NCBI RefSeq assembly: GCF_003129565.1
Contig: NZ_QETF01000003.1
Coordinates: 62,001-126,000, forward strand
Source of the DNA: Salibaculum griseiflavum
GTDB taxonomy: Bacteria; Pseudomonadota; Alphaproteobacteria; Rhodobacterales; Rhodobacteraceae
Direction of reading: 5' to 3'
Length of the DNA stretch: 64,000 bases
Shown here: in pieces, positions 16,484-23,491 of the stretch
Layout: each line of letters opens with the position of its first letter
Position numbering within the stretch: position 1 is the stretch's first letter
Translations under genes and position numbers: made by a program
Notes under the pieces: model-generated
The model's input: only the letters and a program-made list of their open reading frames with translations
What the model was told of the DNA's origin: nothing
Database searches by the model: none

Positions 16484-17904
16484 CCCACCAGCCTGAAATA
16501 CCACTCGGTCCACAGACCGGCCGCATAGAACATGAGGGACAGGGTGATCAGCAGGTAACCGATGCCGCGAATGTCGCGGAGGGCGAACACGATGGGATCG
16601 TAGTCCTGCTTGCCGAAATAGCCCAGCCGGATCATCCGGTAGAGCCAGGCCGCGATGGGAAGCAAAGCCACCCAGAGCAGCCATTGATCGGGATAGAGGA
16701 TCCGCGCCTGATCCGACCAGGAATACAGAAAGAAGATCACCAAAGCGCCCACCATGCCCAGCACCGCCATGTTGAGCAGATCCCCCCGGTCGCCCCGCGC
16801 ATAGCCGCGGCCGGGCAGCGGCTTGTCGTCGGCGGCCAGGGCCAGTTCGGTCATGCGTTTGACGCAGCCCAGCGTCAGGAAGATCGGGAATATGAAAATC
16901 AGCATGAAGACCGAGGCATAGACCTCGCTCGCCGCTGCACCGGCCACAACCCGCAGCGTGTAGAGCGAGGCCAGTGTCGCGATATCGATCCAGCGCAGCC
17001 GCTTGAGCCGCATGGAATAGGCCAGTGACAGCGCCATATAGAACGCCACAACCCCGAACATCTGCCACGACAGGGCCGCACCGACCCCCAGCGCCACAAT
17101 GGCGAGCAATAGGCAGGCGGCCATGCCGACGGGTATGGGCACGGTTCCGGCGGCGAAAGGGCGCCTTTTCTTGGTAGCGTGCAACCGGTCGGCCTCGATA
17201 TCCAGAAGATCGTTGACGATATAGATCGTCGAAGCCGCCGCCGAGAACGCCACGATCCCGAGACAGACCCGCAGGAAGGTGTCGAAATGGAAGGCGTGCG
17301 CCGCGATCATCGGCAGGAACAGCAGGACATTCTTGACCCATTGATGCGGACGCAATGCCTTGATCAGGGCCCGCGGCGACCAGCCGCCTGCGATCCGGAC
17401 CGGATCGTCCAGCTTGTGCACGGCCCCGGCGGCCCGGCCCACGACGATGGCACGATCGGCATGTCTCCAGATTTCCATGTCAGAGGCATCGTTGCCCGCG
17501 TAGTCAAACCCCTGTTCGCCATAGGCATCGACCAGCGCACGCGCCTTGGCGGCACCTTTCAGGTTCTTCCCGCCGTCCGAGGCAAAAACCCTGTCGAAGC
17601 CGAACCGCTGCGCCAGCGGGTCCACCAGCGACCTGTCCGAAGCCGACGCCAGAACCACTTCGCGGCCCTGCGCCTTGGCCTGTTCGACAAGCGCAACGAT
17701 TTCCTCATGGACCGGCAACAGGTCGATCCGCAGCGGTGCGATCCGGGCAAGTGCAGCTTTGAAAGCTGCCCTGTCCGGAAGATGGCGTATCGCCCGCAAG
17801 GTTCCCTGCGGATCGGTTCCCAACCCCTTCCAGGCGCATTCGAGCAACATGTCGGTGCGCAACAAGGTCCCATCCGCATCCACGACAAGCGGCTTGTCGG
17901 ACAT
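16480..17904 (-). CDS. HAD-UbiA fusion: polyprenyl-phosphate phosphoribosyltransferase with phosphatase domain
   Basis: A two-domain protein of 474 residues. The N-terminal ~200 residues are a HAD phosphatase (VVDADGTLLRTD, VLASASDRSLVDPLAQRFGF, YAGNDASDMEIW). The rest is a UbiA prenyltransferase with LRPHQWVKNVLLFLPMIAAH, the Asp-rich motif YIVNDLLDIEADRLHATKKR and the second motif YSMRLKRLRWIDI. The RPxQWVKN start and NDxxDxEADRxHPTK-like motif match mycobacterial 5-phosphoribosyl transfer to decaprenyl phosphate (Rv3806c). The fused HAD domain could then remove the 5'-phosphate. I chose the ATG at 17904 because GGAGG lies six bases upstream. Similar fusions occur beside arabinosylation genes such as Azorhizobium noeC. 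Exact substrate inferred. Confidence 0.85.
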   Translation of the reverse strand: MSDKPLVVDADGTLLRTDMLLECAWKGLGTDPQGTLRAIRHLPDRAAFKAALARIAPLRIDLLPVHEEIVALVEQAKAQGREVVLASASDRSLVDPLAQRFGFDRVFASDGGKNLKGAAKARALVDAYGEQGFDYAGNDASDMEIWRHADRAIVVGRAAGAVHKLDDPVRIAGGWSPRALIKALRPHQWVKNVLLFLPMIAAHAFHFDTFLRVCLGIVAFSAAASTIYIVNDLLDIEADRLHATKKRRPFAAGTVPIPVGMAACLLLAIVALGVGAALSWQMFGVVAFYMALSLAYSMRLKRLRWIDIATLASLYTLRVVAGAAASEVYASVFMLIFIFPIFLTLGCVKRMTELALAADDKPLPGRGYARGDRGDLLNMAVLGMVGALVIFFLYSWSDQARILYPDQWLLWVALLPIAAWLYRMIRLGYFGKQDYDPIVFALRDIRGIGYLLITLSLMFYAAGLWTEWYFRLVG

Positions 17905-17905
17905 C

Positions 17906-18754
17906 TCAGCCCTCCGCATTCACGTTGAAGACACAGCCATCGGTCGGCAGCTCCGGCGGCGTGACGCACAGCCCCCGCGCCACCTGCCAGGCGGCAAGCA
18001 CCTTGGGCACATAGGCCCGCGTTTCGGCGAAGGGCGGGACGCCGTTGTTCTCGCGCACGGACCCTTCACCGGCATTGTATCCGGCCAGAACCATCAGCAG
18101 GTCGCGGTCGAATTCCTTCATCAACCAGTCCAGGTAGGCAACGCCGCCGGCAATGTTGTCCTTGGGGTCGAAACTGTCGCGCACGCCGAAGCGGTCTGCG
18201 GTGGCGGGCATCAATTGCATCAGCCCGCGTGCGCCCGCGCGGCTCACCGCATCGGATTTCCCCGCGCTTTCCACCGAGATCACGGCAAGGACCAGCGCCG
18301 GCGACACGTCCTTTCCGACGGAGGCCGCCAGGATATCGACGCCGTAGCGCGCGGCCAGCTCGCTCATGGCCTGTAACCTGGGTTGGGGCACCGCCGCATC
18401 GTCAGGTGCATTGAGCAGCGCGTTTTCAGCGGTCACGAAACTGGCCGGGCTGGACAGGTCCAGACTTGGCGAGACCGCGTCCCAGAACCACGCCACGTCT
18501 GAAGGTGCCGGTGCCAGTCCGGCAATGGCCGATGCACCGGGGGTGGTGGCGGCGGCCTGTCCCGCCGACGGCGGCGCAGAAGGGGTGGTGGGCCGACCCG
18601 GGGCGATCTGCACCGTAATACGGTTCGTGGCGCCGGCGGGCGGCACACCGATCCTCTTGAAGGTGAAATCCTCTTGCAGCCTGTCCTGCTCGGCACCGGC
18701 CATGCCGGTCGTCGCCAGGCCGAACAGCCCCGCCAAAATCATACTGCGCCGCAT
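17906..18754 (-). CDS. lytic transglycosylase (SLT domain), secreted
   Basis: Cleaves peptidoglycan glycan strands in the periplasm. The 282-residue protein starts at MRRSMILAGLFGLATTGMAG (signal peptide). It carries a Pro/Ala-rich linker and a C-terminal SLT domain with the catalytic Glu in LAVISVESAGKSDAVSRAGA, RGLMQLMPATADRFGV, and the GYNAGEGSV motif. I chose the ATG at 18754 because it begins the signal peptide; earlier in-frame codons give an unrelated leader. It is one base upstream of the HAD-UbiA start, so the pair forms a minus-strand unit divergent from the pilus genes. A wall-opening role for pilus assembly is possible. Confidence 0.9.
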   Translation of the reverse strand: MRRSMILAGLFGLATTGMAGAEQDRLQEDFTFKRIGVPPAGATNRITVQIAPGRPTTPSAPPSAGQAAATTPGASAIAGLAPAPSDVAWFWDAVSPSLDLSSPASFVTAENALLNAPDDAAVPQPRLQAMSELAARYGVDILAASVGKDVSPALVLAVISVESAGKSDAVSRAGARGLMQLMPATADRFGVRDSFDPKDNIAGGVAYLDWLMKEFDRDLLMVLAGYNAGEGSVRENNGVPPFAETRAYVPKVLAAWQVARGLCVTPPELPTDGCVFNVNAEG

Positions 18755-19110
18755 TGGTGCGGTCTCCGCCTGCCTCGGGTTTTCAGAAACTCTATCGCGT
18801 CGGCCGCAAGCTGGCCAGTATTCGCGTGAACAGTCAGCAGCTGTGTTGTCGAATTGGCGCGCCAAGATCAACAAAGTGTGGTGTCGGTCAAAGAAAAAGA
18901 AAGTTTTTTTGATTTGTTTTCAGAACTTTAAACTCCCACCAGGCAAAAAGTTAATCGGATGCAAAAATGCACGAAAGGCGTCCAAATCTTGCCCCAATCC
19001 AATGGCCATATTGGCCCATCCGAAACGGGGACTGTGCCATTGAGAGGCCGGCGCAGGTAGATCCGCAACGGGAACAGAAACTGAGCGATACCCCTGAGGA
19101 GGGACATACA
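18755..19110. promoter_or_regulatory. AT-rich divergent intergenic region before the pilin genes
   Basis: This 356-base gap separates the transglycosylase from the first pilin. Its middle (about 18880-18970) is far richer in A/T than the surroundings, including poly-A and a TTTTTTTGATTTGTTTTC stretch, which fits a strong promoter region for the pilins. TGCAAAAATGCA (18960-18971) and an imperfect inverted repeat CCAATGGCCATATTGG (18999-19014) are possible operator elements. An SD sequence AGGAGG is at 19097-19102. No coding sequence is supported. Confidence 0.5.
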
Positions 19111-19296
19111 ATGCTGAACTTTATCAAGAACTTCCGCCGTGACGAAGACGGCGCCGTGACCGTCGACTGGGTCGTGCTGACCGCCGCCATCGTTGGCCTC
19201 GGCATCGCCGTGCTGGCTTCCGTGGGTGGTGGCACCGCCGATCTGGCCGACAAGATCGAAGCGCAGCTGAGCGCACAGACCATCGCGACCTACTAA
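19111..19296 (+). CDS. flp: Flp/Fap-type IVb pilin (copy 1)
   Basis: Major subunit of a Tad/Flp pilus. The 61-residue prepilin MLNFIKNFRRDEDGAVTVDW... has a short basic leader ending in Gly14, then a hydrophobic helix (VVLTAAIVGLGIAVLASVGG) and a short polar tail ending in ...QTIATY. Cleavage after G14 by the prepilin peptidase would leave 47 residues. The usual Flp motif G/xxxxEY appears as G/AVTVDW, so Asp and Trp replace Glu5 and Tyr6. AGGAGG (19097-19102) is eight bases before the ATG. The protein is identical to copy 2. Confidence 0.93.
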   Translation: MLNFIKNFRRDEDGAVTVDWVVLTAAIVGLGIAVLASVGGGTADLADKIEAQLSAQTIATY

Positions 19297-19336
19297 TCGC
19301 GATACCCGTTGAAGAGTTGAAGAACGGAGTAACTCC

Positions 19337-19522
19337 ATGTTGAACTTCATCAAGAACTTCCGCCGTGACGAAGACGGCGCCGTGACCGTCGACTGGGTCG
19401 TGCTGACCGCCGCCATCGTTGGCCTCGGCATCGCCGTGCTGGCTTCCGTGGGTGGTGGCACCGCCGACCTGGCCGACAAGATCGAAGCGCAGCTGAGCGC
19501 ACAGACCATCGCGACCTACTAA
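19337..19522 (+). CDS. flp: Flp/Fap-type IVb pilin (copy 2, identical protein)
   Basis: Encodes the same 61 residues as copy 1, 40 bases downstream. The genes differ at only three silent positions (CTG/TTG at codon 2, TTT/TTC at codon 4, GAT/GAC in the GTADLAD region), and identity extends a few bases past the stop. This indicates very recent duplication or ongoing gene conversion. GGAG at 19326-19329 serves as the ribosome-binding site. A strong terminator follows, so copies 1 and 2 probably form a short, highly expressed transcript. Confidence 0.93.
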   Translation: MLNFIKNFRRDEDGAVTVDWVVLTAAIVGLGIAVLASVGGGTADLADKIEAQLSAQTIATY

Positions 19523-19539
19523 TCGCGACCGGATCCTAC

Positions 19540-19572
19540 AAAAGGGTCGCCCGTATCGCGGGTGGCCCTTTT
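19540..19572 (+). terminator. Rho-independent terminator after the duplicated pilins
   Basis: Stem AAAAGGGTCGCCCG (19540-19553) pairs with CGGGTGGCCCTTTT (19559-19572) with two G-U wobbles and a 5-base loop, ending in TTTT. It may limit read-through so that the pilins are made in excess over the assembly machinery. Confidence 0.8.
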
Positions 19573-19688
19573 CATTTGGCGCGTCTGCGCCGTTTGATTG
19601 ATCTCTGAAACACCATTGTTGCGACCACAAGCCGCCACATTCCCTCTATAGGCAATGGGGGAAATCCAATTTGACCTGGGAGACCTGG

Positions 19689-19874
19689 ATGACCCGAATT
19701 TTCAAGAAATACCGCCGCGACGAAAGCGGCGCTGTGACAGTCGATTGGGTCGTTCTGACCGCGGCGCTGGTCGGACTTGGCGTCGGCGTCATCGCGGTGA
19801 TTGGCCAGGGCGCGACTGACAAGTCCACCGGGCTCGGCGCCCACCTGAGCAACCAGTCGATCCAGAGCTTCTGA
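19689..19874 (+). CDS. flp: Flp/Fap-type IVb pilin (copy 3, divergent)
   Basis: A 61-residue prepilin (MTRIFKKYRRDESGAVTVDW...) of the same length and with the same Gly14 cleavage site and G/AVTVDW motif as the other two. Its helix end and tail differ (GVIAVIGQGATDKSTGLGAH...). I chose the ATG at 19689 because GGGAG (19678-19682) lies six bases upstream; a TTG 18 bases earlier would lengthen the leader. It may be a minor pilin or an alternative major subunit. Confidence 0.88.
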   Translation: MTRIFKKYRRDESGAVTVDWVVLTAALVGLGVGVIAVIGQGATDKSTGLGAHLSNQSIQSF

Positions 19875-20021
19875 TCGCGCGACCTATCGCGCCCGCTCAC
19901 CGCGAACCGGCATTTGTCCCGAAGCGACCACCAAGGCGGCAAAAAAAAGCCGTATTCGTCAGGCATCTAAGGTCGTGAGTGAGTGGGTGCCGCAGGGGCA
20001 CCAAAACCGAAAGGAAAGACG

Positions 20022-20888
20022 ATGCGAGCAGTATTTGGTCTTGTCCTGATCATCGGGGTCGGCCTGGCAGGCGCGGCCATCTACATGGTTCAGGGCTATT
20101 TCGAACAGCAGAACGCCCAGCTCGCGGCACAGCGCGCTGCGATGGCTCAGAATGTTCCCACGGTCGATGTGCTGGCCGTGAACCGGACCGTCGAATACGG
20201 CGAACAGATCAATCCCGAGGATGTCGTCATCATCAAGCACGCCGAACCCTTCTTGCCCGAGGGCGTCTTCCGCACCCAGGAAGAGTTCTTCCCCGATGGT
20301 CCCGAGAAGCTGCGTGTGGCCGTGCGCCAGATGGAACCGAACGAACCGCTTATGGCCATCAAGGTCACCGCACCGGGCGAAAGCGCCGGCATCAATGCCC
20401 TTCTGACGCCCGGAATGCAGGCCTACGCGATCGACGTGAACGTGCGCTCGGCCGTGTCCGGCTTCCTGCGGCCCGGCGACCGGGTCGACGTCTACTGGAC
20501 CGGCCAGGTCAACCTTGGCGAGATGGGCGGCACGAACGGCGTGACGACCCGTCTGATCCAAAGCGGCTTGACCATCGTTGCCGTTGACCAGAGCACCGAC
20601 AGCGGCCGTTCCTCGGCATCGGACAGAGTGCGGACCGTCACTGTCGAAGCCGACAGTGCGCAGGTGGCCGCGCTCGCCACCGCACAAGGGTCCGGAGAAT
20701 TGTCGCTGGCCCTGGTGGGCGACGATGCTCCCTCGGACCTTACCAGCCAGATCGAGGTGAACCAGGCCACCCTGCTCGGCATCACGCCGCGCGAAGCGCC
20801 TGAACCGGTCGAACAGGAACGTGTCTGCACCATCCGCCAGAACCGCGGGACCGAGCAGATCGAAGTGGTCATTCCCTGCACGAACTGA
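20022..20888 (+). CDS. cpaB: Flp pilus assembly protein CpaB/RcpC
   Basis: Periplasmic/inner-membrane component of the Tad secretion system. The 288-residue protein begins MRAVFGLVLIIGVGLAGAAI (one membrane anchor) and has the SAF domain region TVDVLAVNRTVEYGEQINPE, then GVFRTQEEFFPDG, NALLTPGMQAYAIDV and FLRPGDRVDVYWTG, typical of CpaB. A purine-rich RBS (AAGGAAAG, from 20011) precedes the ATG. It is the first gene of the assembly block after the pilins. Confidence 0.94.
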   Translation: MRAVFGLVLIIGVGLAGAAIYMVQGYFEQQNAQLAAQRAAMAQNVPTVDVLAVNRTVEYGEQINPEDVVIIKHAEPFLPEGVFRTQEEFFPDGPEKLRVAVRQMEPNEPLMAIKVTAPGESAGINALLTPGMQAYAIDVNVRSAVSGFLRPGDRVDVYWTGQVNLGEMGGTNGVTTRLIQSGLTIVAVDQSTDSGRSSASDRVRTVTVEADSAQVAALATAQGSGELSLALVGDDAPSDLTSQIEVNQATLLGITPREAPEPVEQERVCTIRQNRGTEQIEVVIPCTN

Positions 20889-20909
20889 CCAGAAGCCTTC
20901 ACCGCGTCG

Positions 20910-20935
20910 CGCCCGGTCCCGCTTGGAGCCGGGCG
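20910..20935 (+). terminator. weak hairpin after cpaB
   Basis: CGCCCGG (20910-20916) pairs with CCGGGCG (20929-20935) across a 12-base loop and is followed by T-rich sequence. It could be a weak terminator or an mRNA stabilising structure in the 195-base cpaB-cpaC gap. That gap also holds two A-tract loops flanked by G/C (about 20999-21012 and 21039-21053). Confidence 0.35.
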
Positions 20936-21083
20936 TTCGCATTTCTTCGGATGTTGCTGGTTATCCACATGAACAAGCGCACCCACAGCATTGATTCTTG
21001 CAAAAAAAGCCGTTTCGGTGCACGGTCTCGACAATAACGGGCAAAAAATGCCCTTCACTGGGCGTGATCGAGAGGCAGGTCAC

Positions 21084-22511
21084 ATGAAAATCAAGACACT
21101 CATCAAGGCAGCCCTTGCCGGGCTTTCCCTTACAATAATGGCAGCGCCATCTATCGCGCCAGCCGAAACCCTGCGGGTCATGACAGGCTCGCCCTCGCGT
21201 GCGTTGAACGTGCCGATGAACCGGGCCGTCGTTGTCGAAAGCGACGTCCCCTTCAGCGAATTGTCGATCGCCAACCCCGGGATCGCCGACATTTCGTCCC
21301 TGTCGGAGCGCACGATCTACGTTCTGGGCAAGGAGCCGGGCCGCACCACACTTACCCTCCTGGGCGGCGACGGGCGGCTGATCACCAACGTTGAGATTCA
21401 TGTCACCCCCGATATCGCGGAATTCAAGGAACGGCTGGAACAGATCCTGCCCGGTGAACCGATCGAGGTGCGCACCGCCAATGACGGTATCGTGCTGTCC
21501 GGCACGGTCAGCTCGTCGGCACGGCTGGACCGGGCCCTGCAACTGGCCGAACGCTACGCAGCCGGGCGGGTGTCCAACCTCATGAGCGTCGGCGGCACGC
21601 AGCAGGTCATGCTGCGCGTGCGCTTTGCCGAGATGCAGCGTTCGGTTTCGAAGCAGCTGAGTTCTTCCCTCGCCATCGGCGGCGATCTTCTGGGCGGCGA
21701 CCTCGGCACGGCCGGCGGCACCGGTGCCGCCGTCACCGAGGGTGGTCGCACCGGCGCTCTGAGCGGCGCGCTTCCGGGATCGAACGACAACCAGGGCGCC
21801 ATGCTCTTCGGGTTCAACGCCGGCGGCCTCGAAGTCGGTATCCTGATGGAGGCCCTGGAGCAGCGCGGCGTGGTCCGCACCCTGGCCGAACCGAACCTGA
21901 CCGCCCTGTCGGGCCAGGAGGCGCGGTTCCTGGCGGGCGGCGAATACCCGATCCCGATCGCCCAGGACGACGACACGATCACCGTGGAATACAAGCCCTT
22001 CGGCATCGAGCTGAACTTCATCCCGCGGGTCATCGACGGCGACGTGATCAACCTGGAACTCAACGCGTCGGTCAGCGCGATCGATCCGACCAACGGTTTC
22101 AACCAGAACGGTTTTTCCATCGACGCTTTCAGCACCCGCGAAACCTCGACCACGGTCGAGATGCGCGACGGCGAAAGCTTCGCCATTGCCGGGCTGCTGT
22201 CGGATGACTTCACCGACCTGAACGGCCAGGTGCCGTGGCTGGGTGATATCCCGGTGCTGGGCGCCCTGTTCCGCAGCGCCGAATATTCGCGTCAGCAGAC
22301 CGAGCTGGTCATCATCGTCACGCCTCATCTGGTGACACCGACCCGCGGCGAGGCGCTGGCCCTGCCGACGGATCGGGTCCGCCCGCCTTCGGAACGCGAC
22401 CTGTTCCTGTTCGGCCGGGTCGCATCGGAAAACGCCCCCACATCGGGCGGCGCAGGTGAAGTGGCACGCCAGGACTTCAGCGGGTCCTACGGCTACGTCA
22501 TGGACAATTGA
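21084..22511 (+). CDS. cpaC: Tad pilus secretin CpaC/RcpA
   Basis: Outer-membrane secretin through which the Flp pilus exits. The 475-residue protein has a signal peptide (MKIKTLIKAALAGLSLTIMA), an N-terminal domain with ALNVPMNRAVVVESDVPFSE and YVLGKEPGRTTLTLLGGDG, a BON-like section (VSSSARLDRALQLAERYAAG), and the secretin core LAEPNLTALSGQEARFLAGG, then EYPIPIAQ and FIPRVIDGDVINLELNASVS. It ends with TELVIIVTPHLVTP. It is followed 11 bases later by the OmpA-like lipoprotein. Confidence 0.95.
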   Translation: MKIKTLIKAALAGLSLTIMAAPSIAPAETLRVMTGSPSRALNVPMNRAVVVESDVPFSELSIANPGIADISSLSERTIYVLGKEPGRTTLTLLGGDGRLITNVEIHVTPDIAEFKERLEQILPGEPIEVRTANDGIVLSGTVSSSARLDRALQLAERYAAGRVSNLMSVGGTQQVMLRVRFAEMQRSVSKQLSSSLAIGGDLLGGDLGTAGGTGAAVTEGGRTGALSGALPGSNDNQGAMLFGFNAGGLEVGILMEALEQRGVVRTLAEPNLTALSGQEARFLAGGEYPIPIAQDDDTITVEYKPFGIELNFIPRVIDGDVINLELNASVSAIDPTNGFNQNGFSIDAFSTRETSTTVEMRDGESFAIAGLLSDDFTDLNGQVPWLGDIPVLGALFRSAEYSRQQTELVIIVTPHLVTPTRGEALALPTDRVRPPSERDLFLFGRVASENAPTSGGAGEVARQDFSGSYGYVMDN

Positions 22512-22522
22512 GGAGCGAGGCC

Positions 22523-23215
22523 ATGAAACGACCCCTCACCTTCATCGCGGCCTCCGGCCTGATCGCTCTGAGCGGCTGTGCCGGCGAATGGCGTGACTTC
22601 AACACCCGCGAGGCGGGCGCGCAGCTCGACACCGGCTATTTCGGCAACGCGACGATGAACAATGTGCTCGTCGGAACCGGACAGGCGAATTACGTGATCA
22701 ACCTGAACCAGCGTTTCTCGAACGAGGTTCAGCCGACGATCAACTTTGCCTTCAACTCGACCGCGCTGGACCAGCAAGCCCGGCAGATCTTGCGCCAACA
22801 GGCGACCTGGATCAACCAGTTCCCCGAGGTCCGCTTCAAGGTCTATGGCCATACCGACCTGGTCGGATCGCGCGCCTATAACCGCGGATTGGGTCTGCGC
22901 CGGGCCCAGGCGGCCGTGGCCTACCTGGTCAGCCAAGGCGTAGATCGCGGCCGACTCGAGGCCGTGGTCAGCCAAGGCGAAACGCAGCCTCTGATCGTGA
23001 CCGAGGGGCGCGAACGCCGCAATCGCCGCACGGTCACCGAGGTGACGGGCTTCGTTCAGAATCACCCGACCGTCCTGAATGGTGAATATGCCGCCGTGAT
23101 CTTCCGTGATTACGTATCGACCGGCGTTTCCGGAAGCCTGGGTGACGCCAACCCGGCGGGCCTTGGTCATTCGACGAATCTGCCGACGGGCGGTGGCGGT
23201 GGCGGCGGCAACTGA
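22523..23215 (+). CDS. OmpA-family lipoprotein of the Tad locus
   Basis: A 230-residue protein with a lipobox (LIALSGC, Cys at ~19) and a C-terminal OmpA/Pal-like peptidoglycan-binding domain (INFAFNSTALDQQARQILRQ, KVYGHTDLVGSRAYNRGLGL). It ends in an unusual Gly-rich tail (GGGGGGGN). In Rhodobacteraceae Tad loci an OmpA-like lipoprotein commonly follows the secretin, and it probably anchors the secretin to the cell wall, much like a pilotin or RcpB. GAGGAGCGAGG provides the RBS. Confidence 0.88.
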   Translation: MKRPLTFIAASGLIALSGCAGEWRDFNTREAGAQLDTGYFGNATMNNVLVGTGQANYVINLNQRFSNEVQPTINFAFNSTALDQQARQILRQQATWINQFPEVRFKVYGHTDLVGSRAYNRGLGLRRAQAAVAYLVSQGVDRGRLEAVVSQGETQPLIVTEGRERRNRRTVTEVTGFVQNHPTVLNGEYAAVIFRDYVSTGVSGSLGDANPAGLGHSTNLPTGGGGGGGN

Positions 23216-23250
23216 TTTGCCGGCACAGAACGCGAAGAAGCATCATCAAG

Positions 23251-23274
23251 AAGGGGCCCCAGCGGCCCCTTTTT
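23251..23274 (+). terminator. Rho-independent terminator after the OmpA-like gene
   Basis: AAGGGGCC (23251-23258) pairs with GGCCCCTT (23264-23271), followed by TTT. It separates cpaB-cpaC-ompA from cpaE; the rest of the 276-base gap (23275-23491) must hold the cpaE promoter, and I see no other clear element. Confidence 0.8.
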
Positions 23275-23491
23275 CGTTGCAAAGCCTCGGAAACAGAGAT
23301 CGCCCTCTGCCGTGATCGTCGCATGATTTCGCACAATGGCGGAAATTCGGCCCAATTCTCGACATGTTTCTCGGTGAATTTCAACGCGATCACGGCCCCG
23401 AGTGCGTCTTGAGACAGGGCCCGAAGATTACGAGCAATCGGCCCCGCGCAGTGAAATGAGACGGGCAAGGTAAAGAAGGACGGAACCAGGC

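Noticed and set aside
16480-17904. UbiA-domain protein as ubiquinone or heme O synthase
   Set aside because: The HAD fusion and RPHQWVKN/NDLLDIEADRLHATKKR motifs match phosphoribosyl-polyprenyl synthases, and heme O synthase is already present as ctaB.
18880-18970. A/T-rich stretch before the pilin genes as a horizontally acquired island or insertion element
   Set aside because: There is no transposase, integrase, terminal inverted repeat or direct repeat; flanking genes have normal composition, and it fits a strong promoter region.
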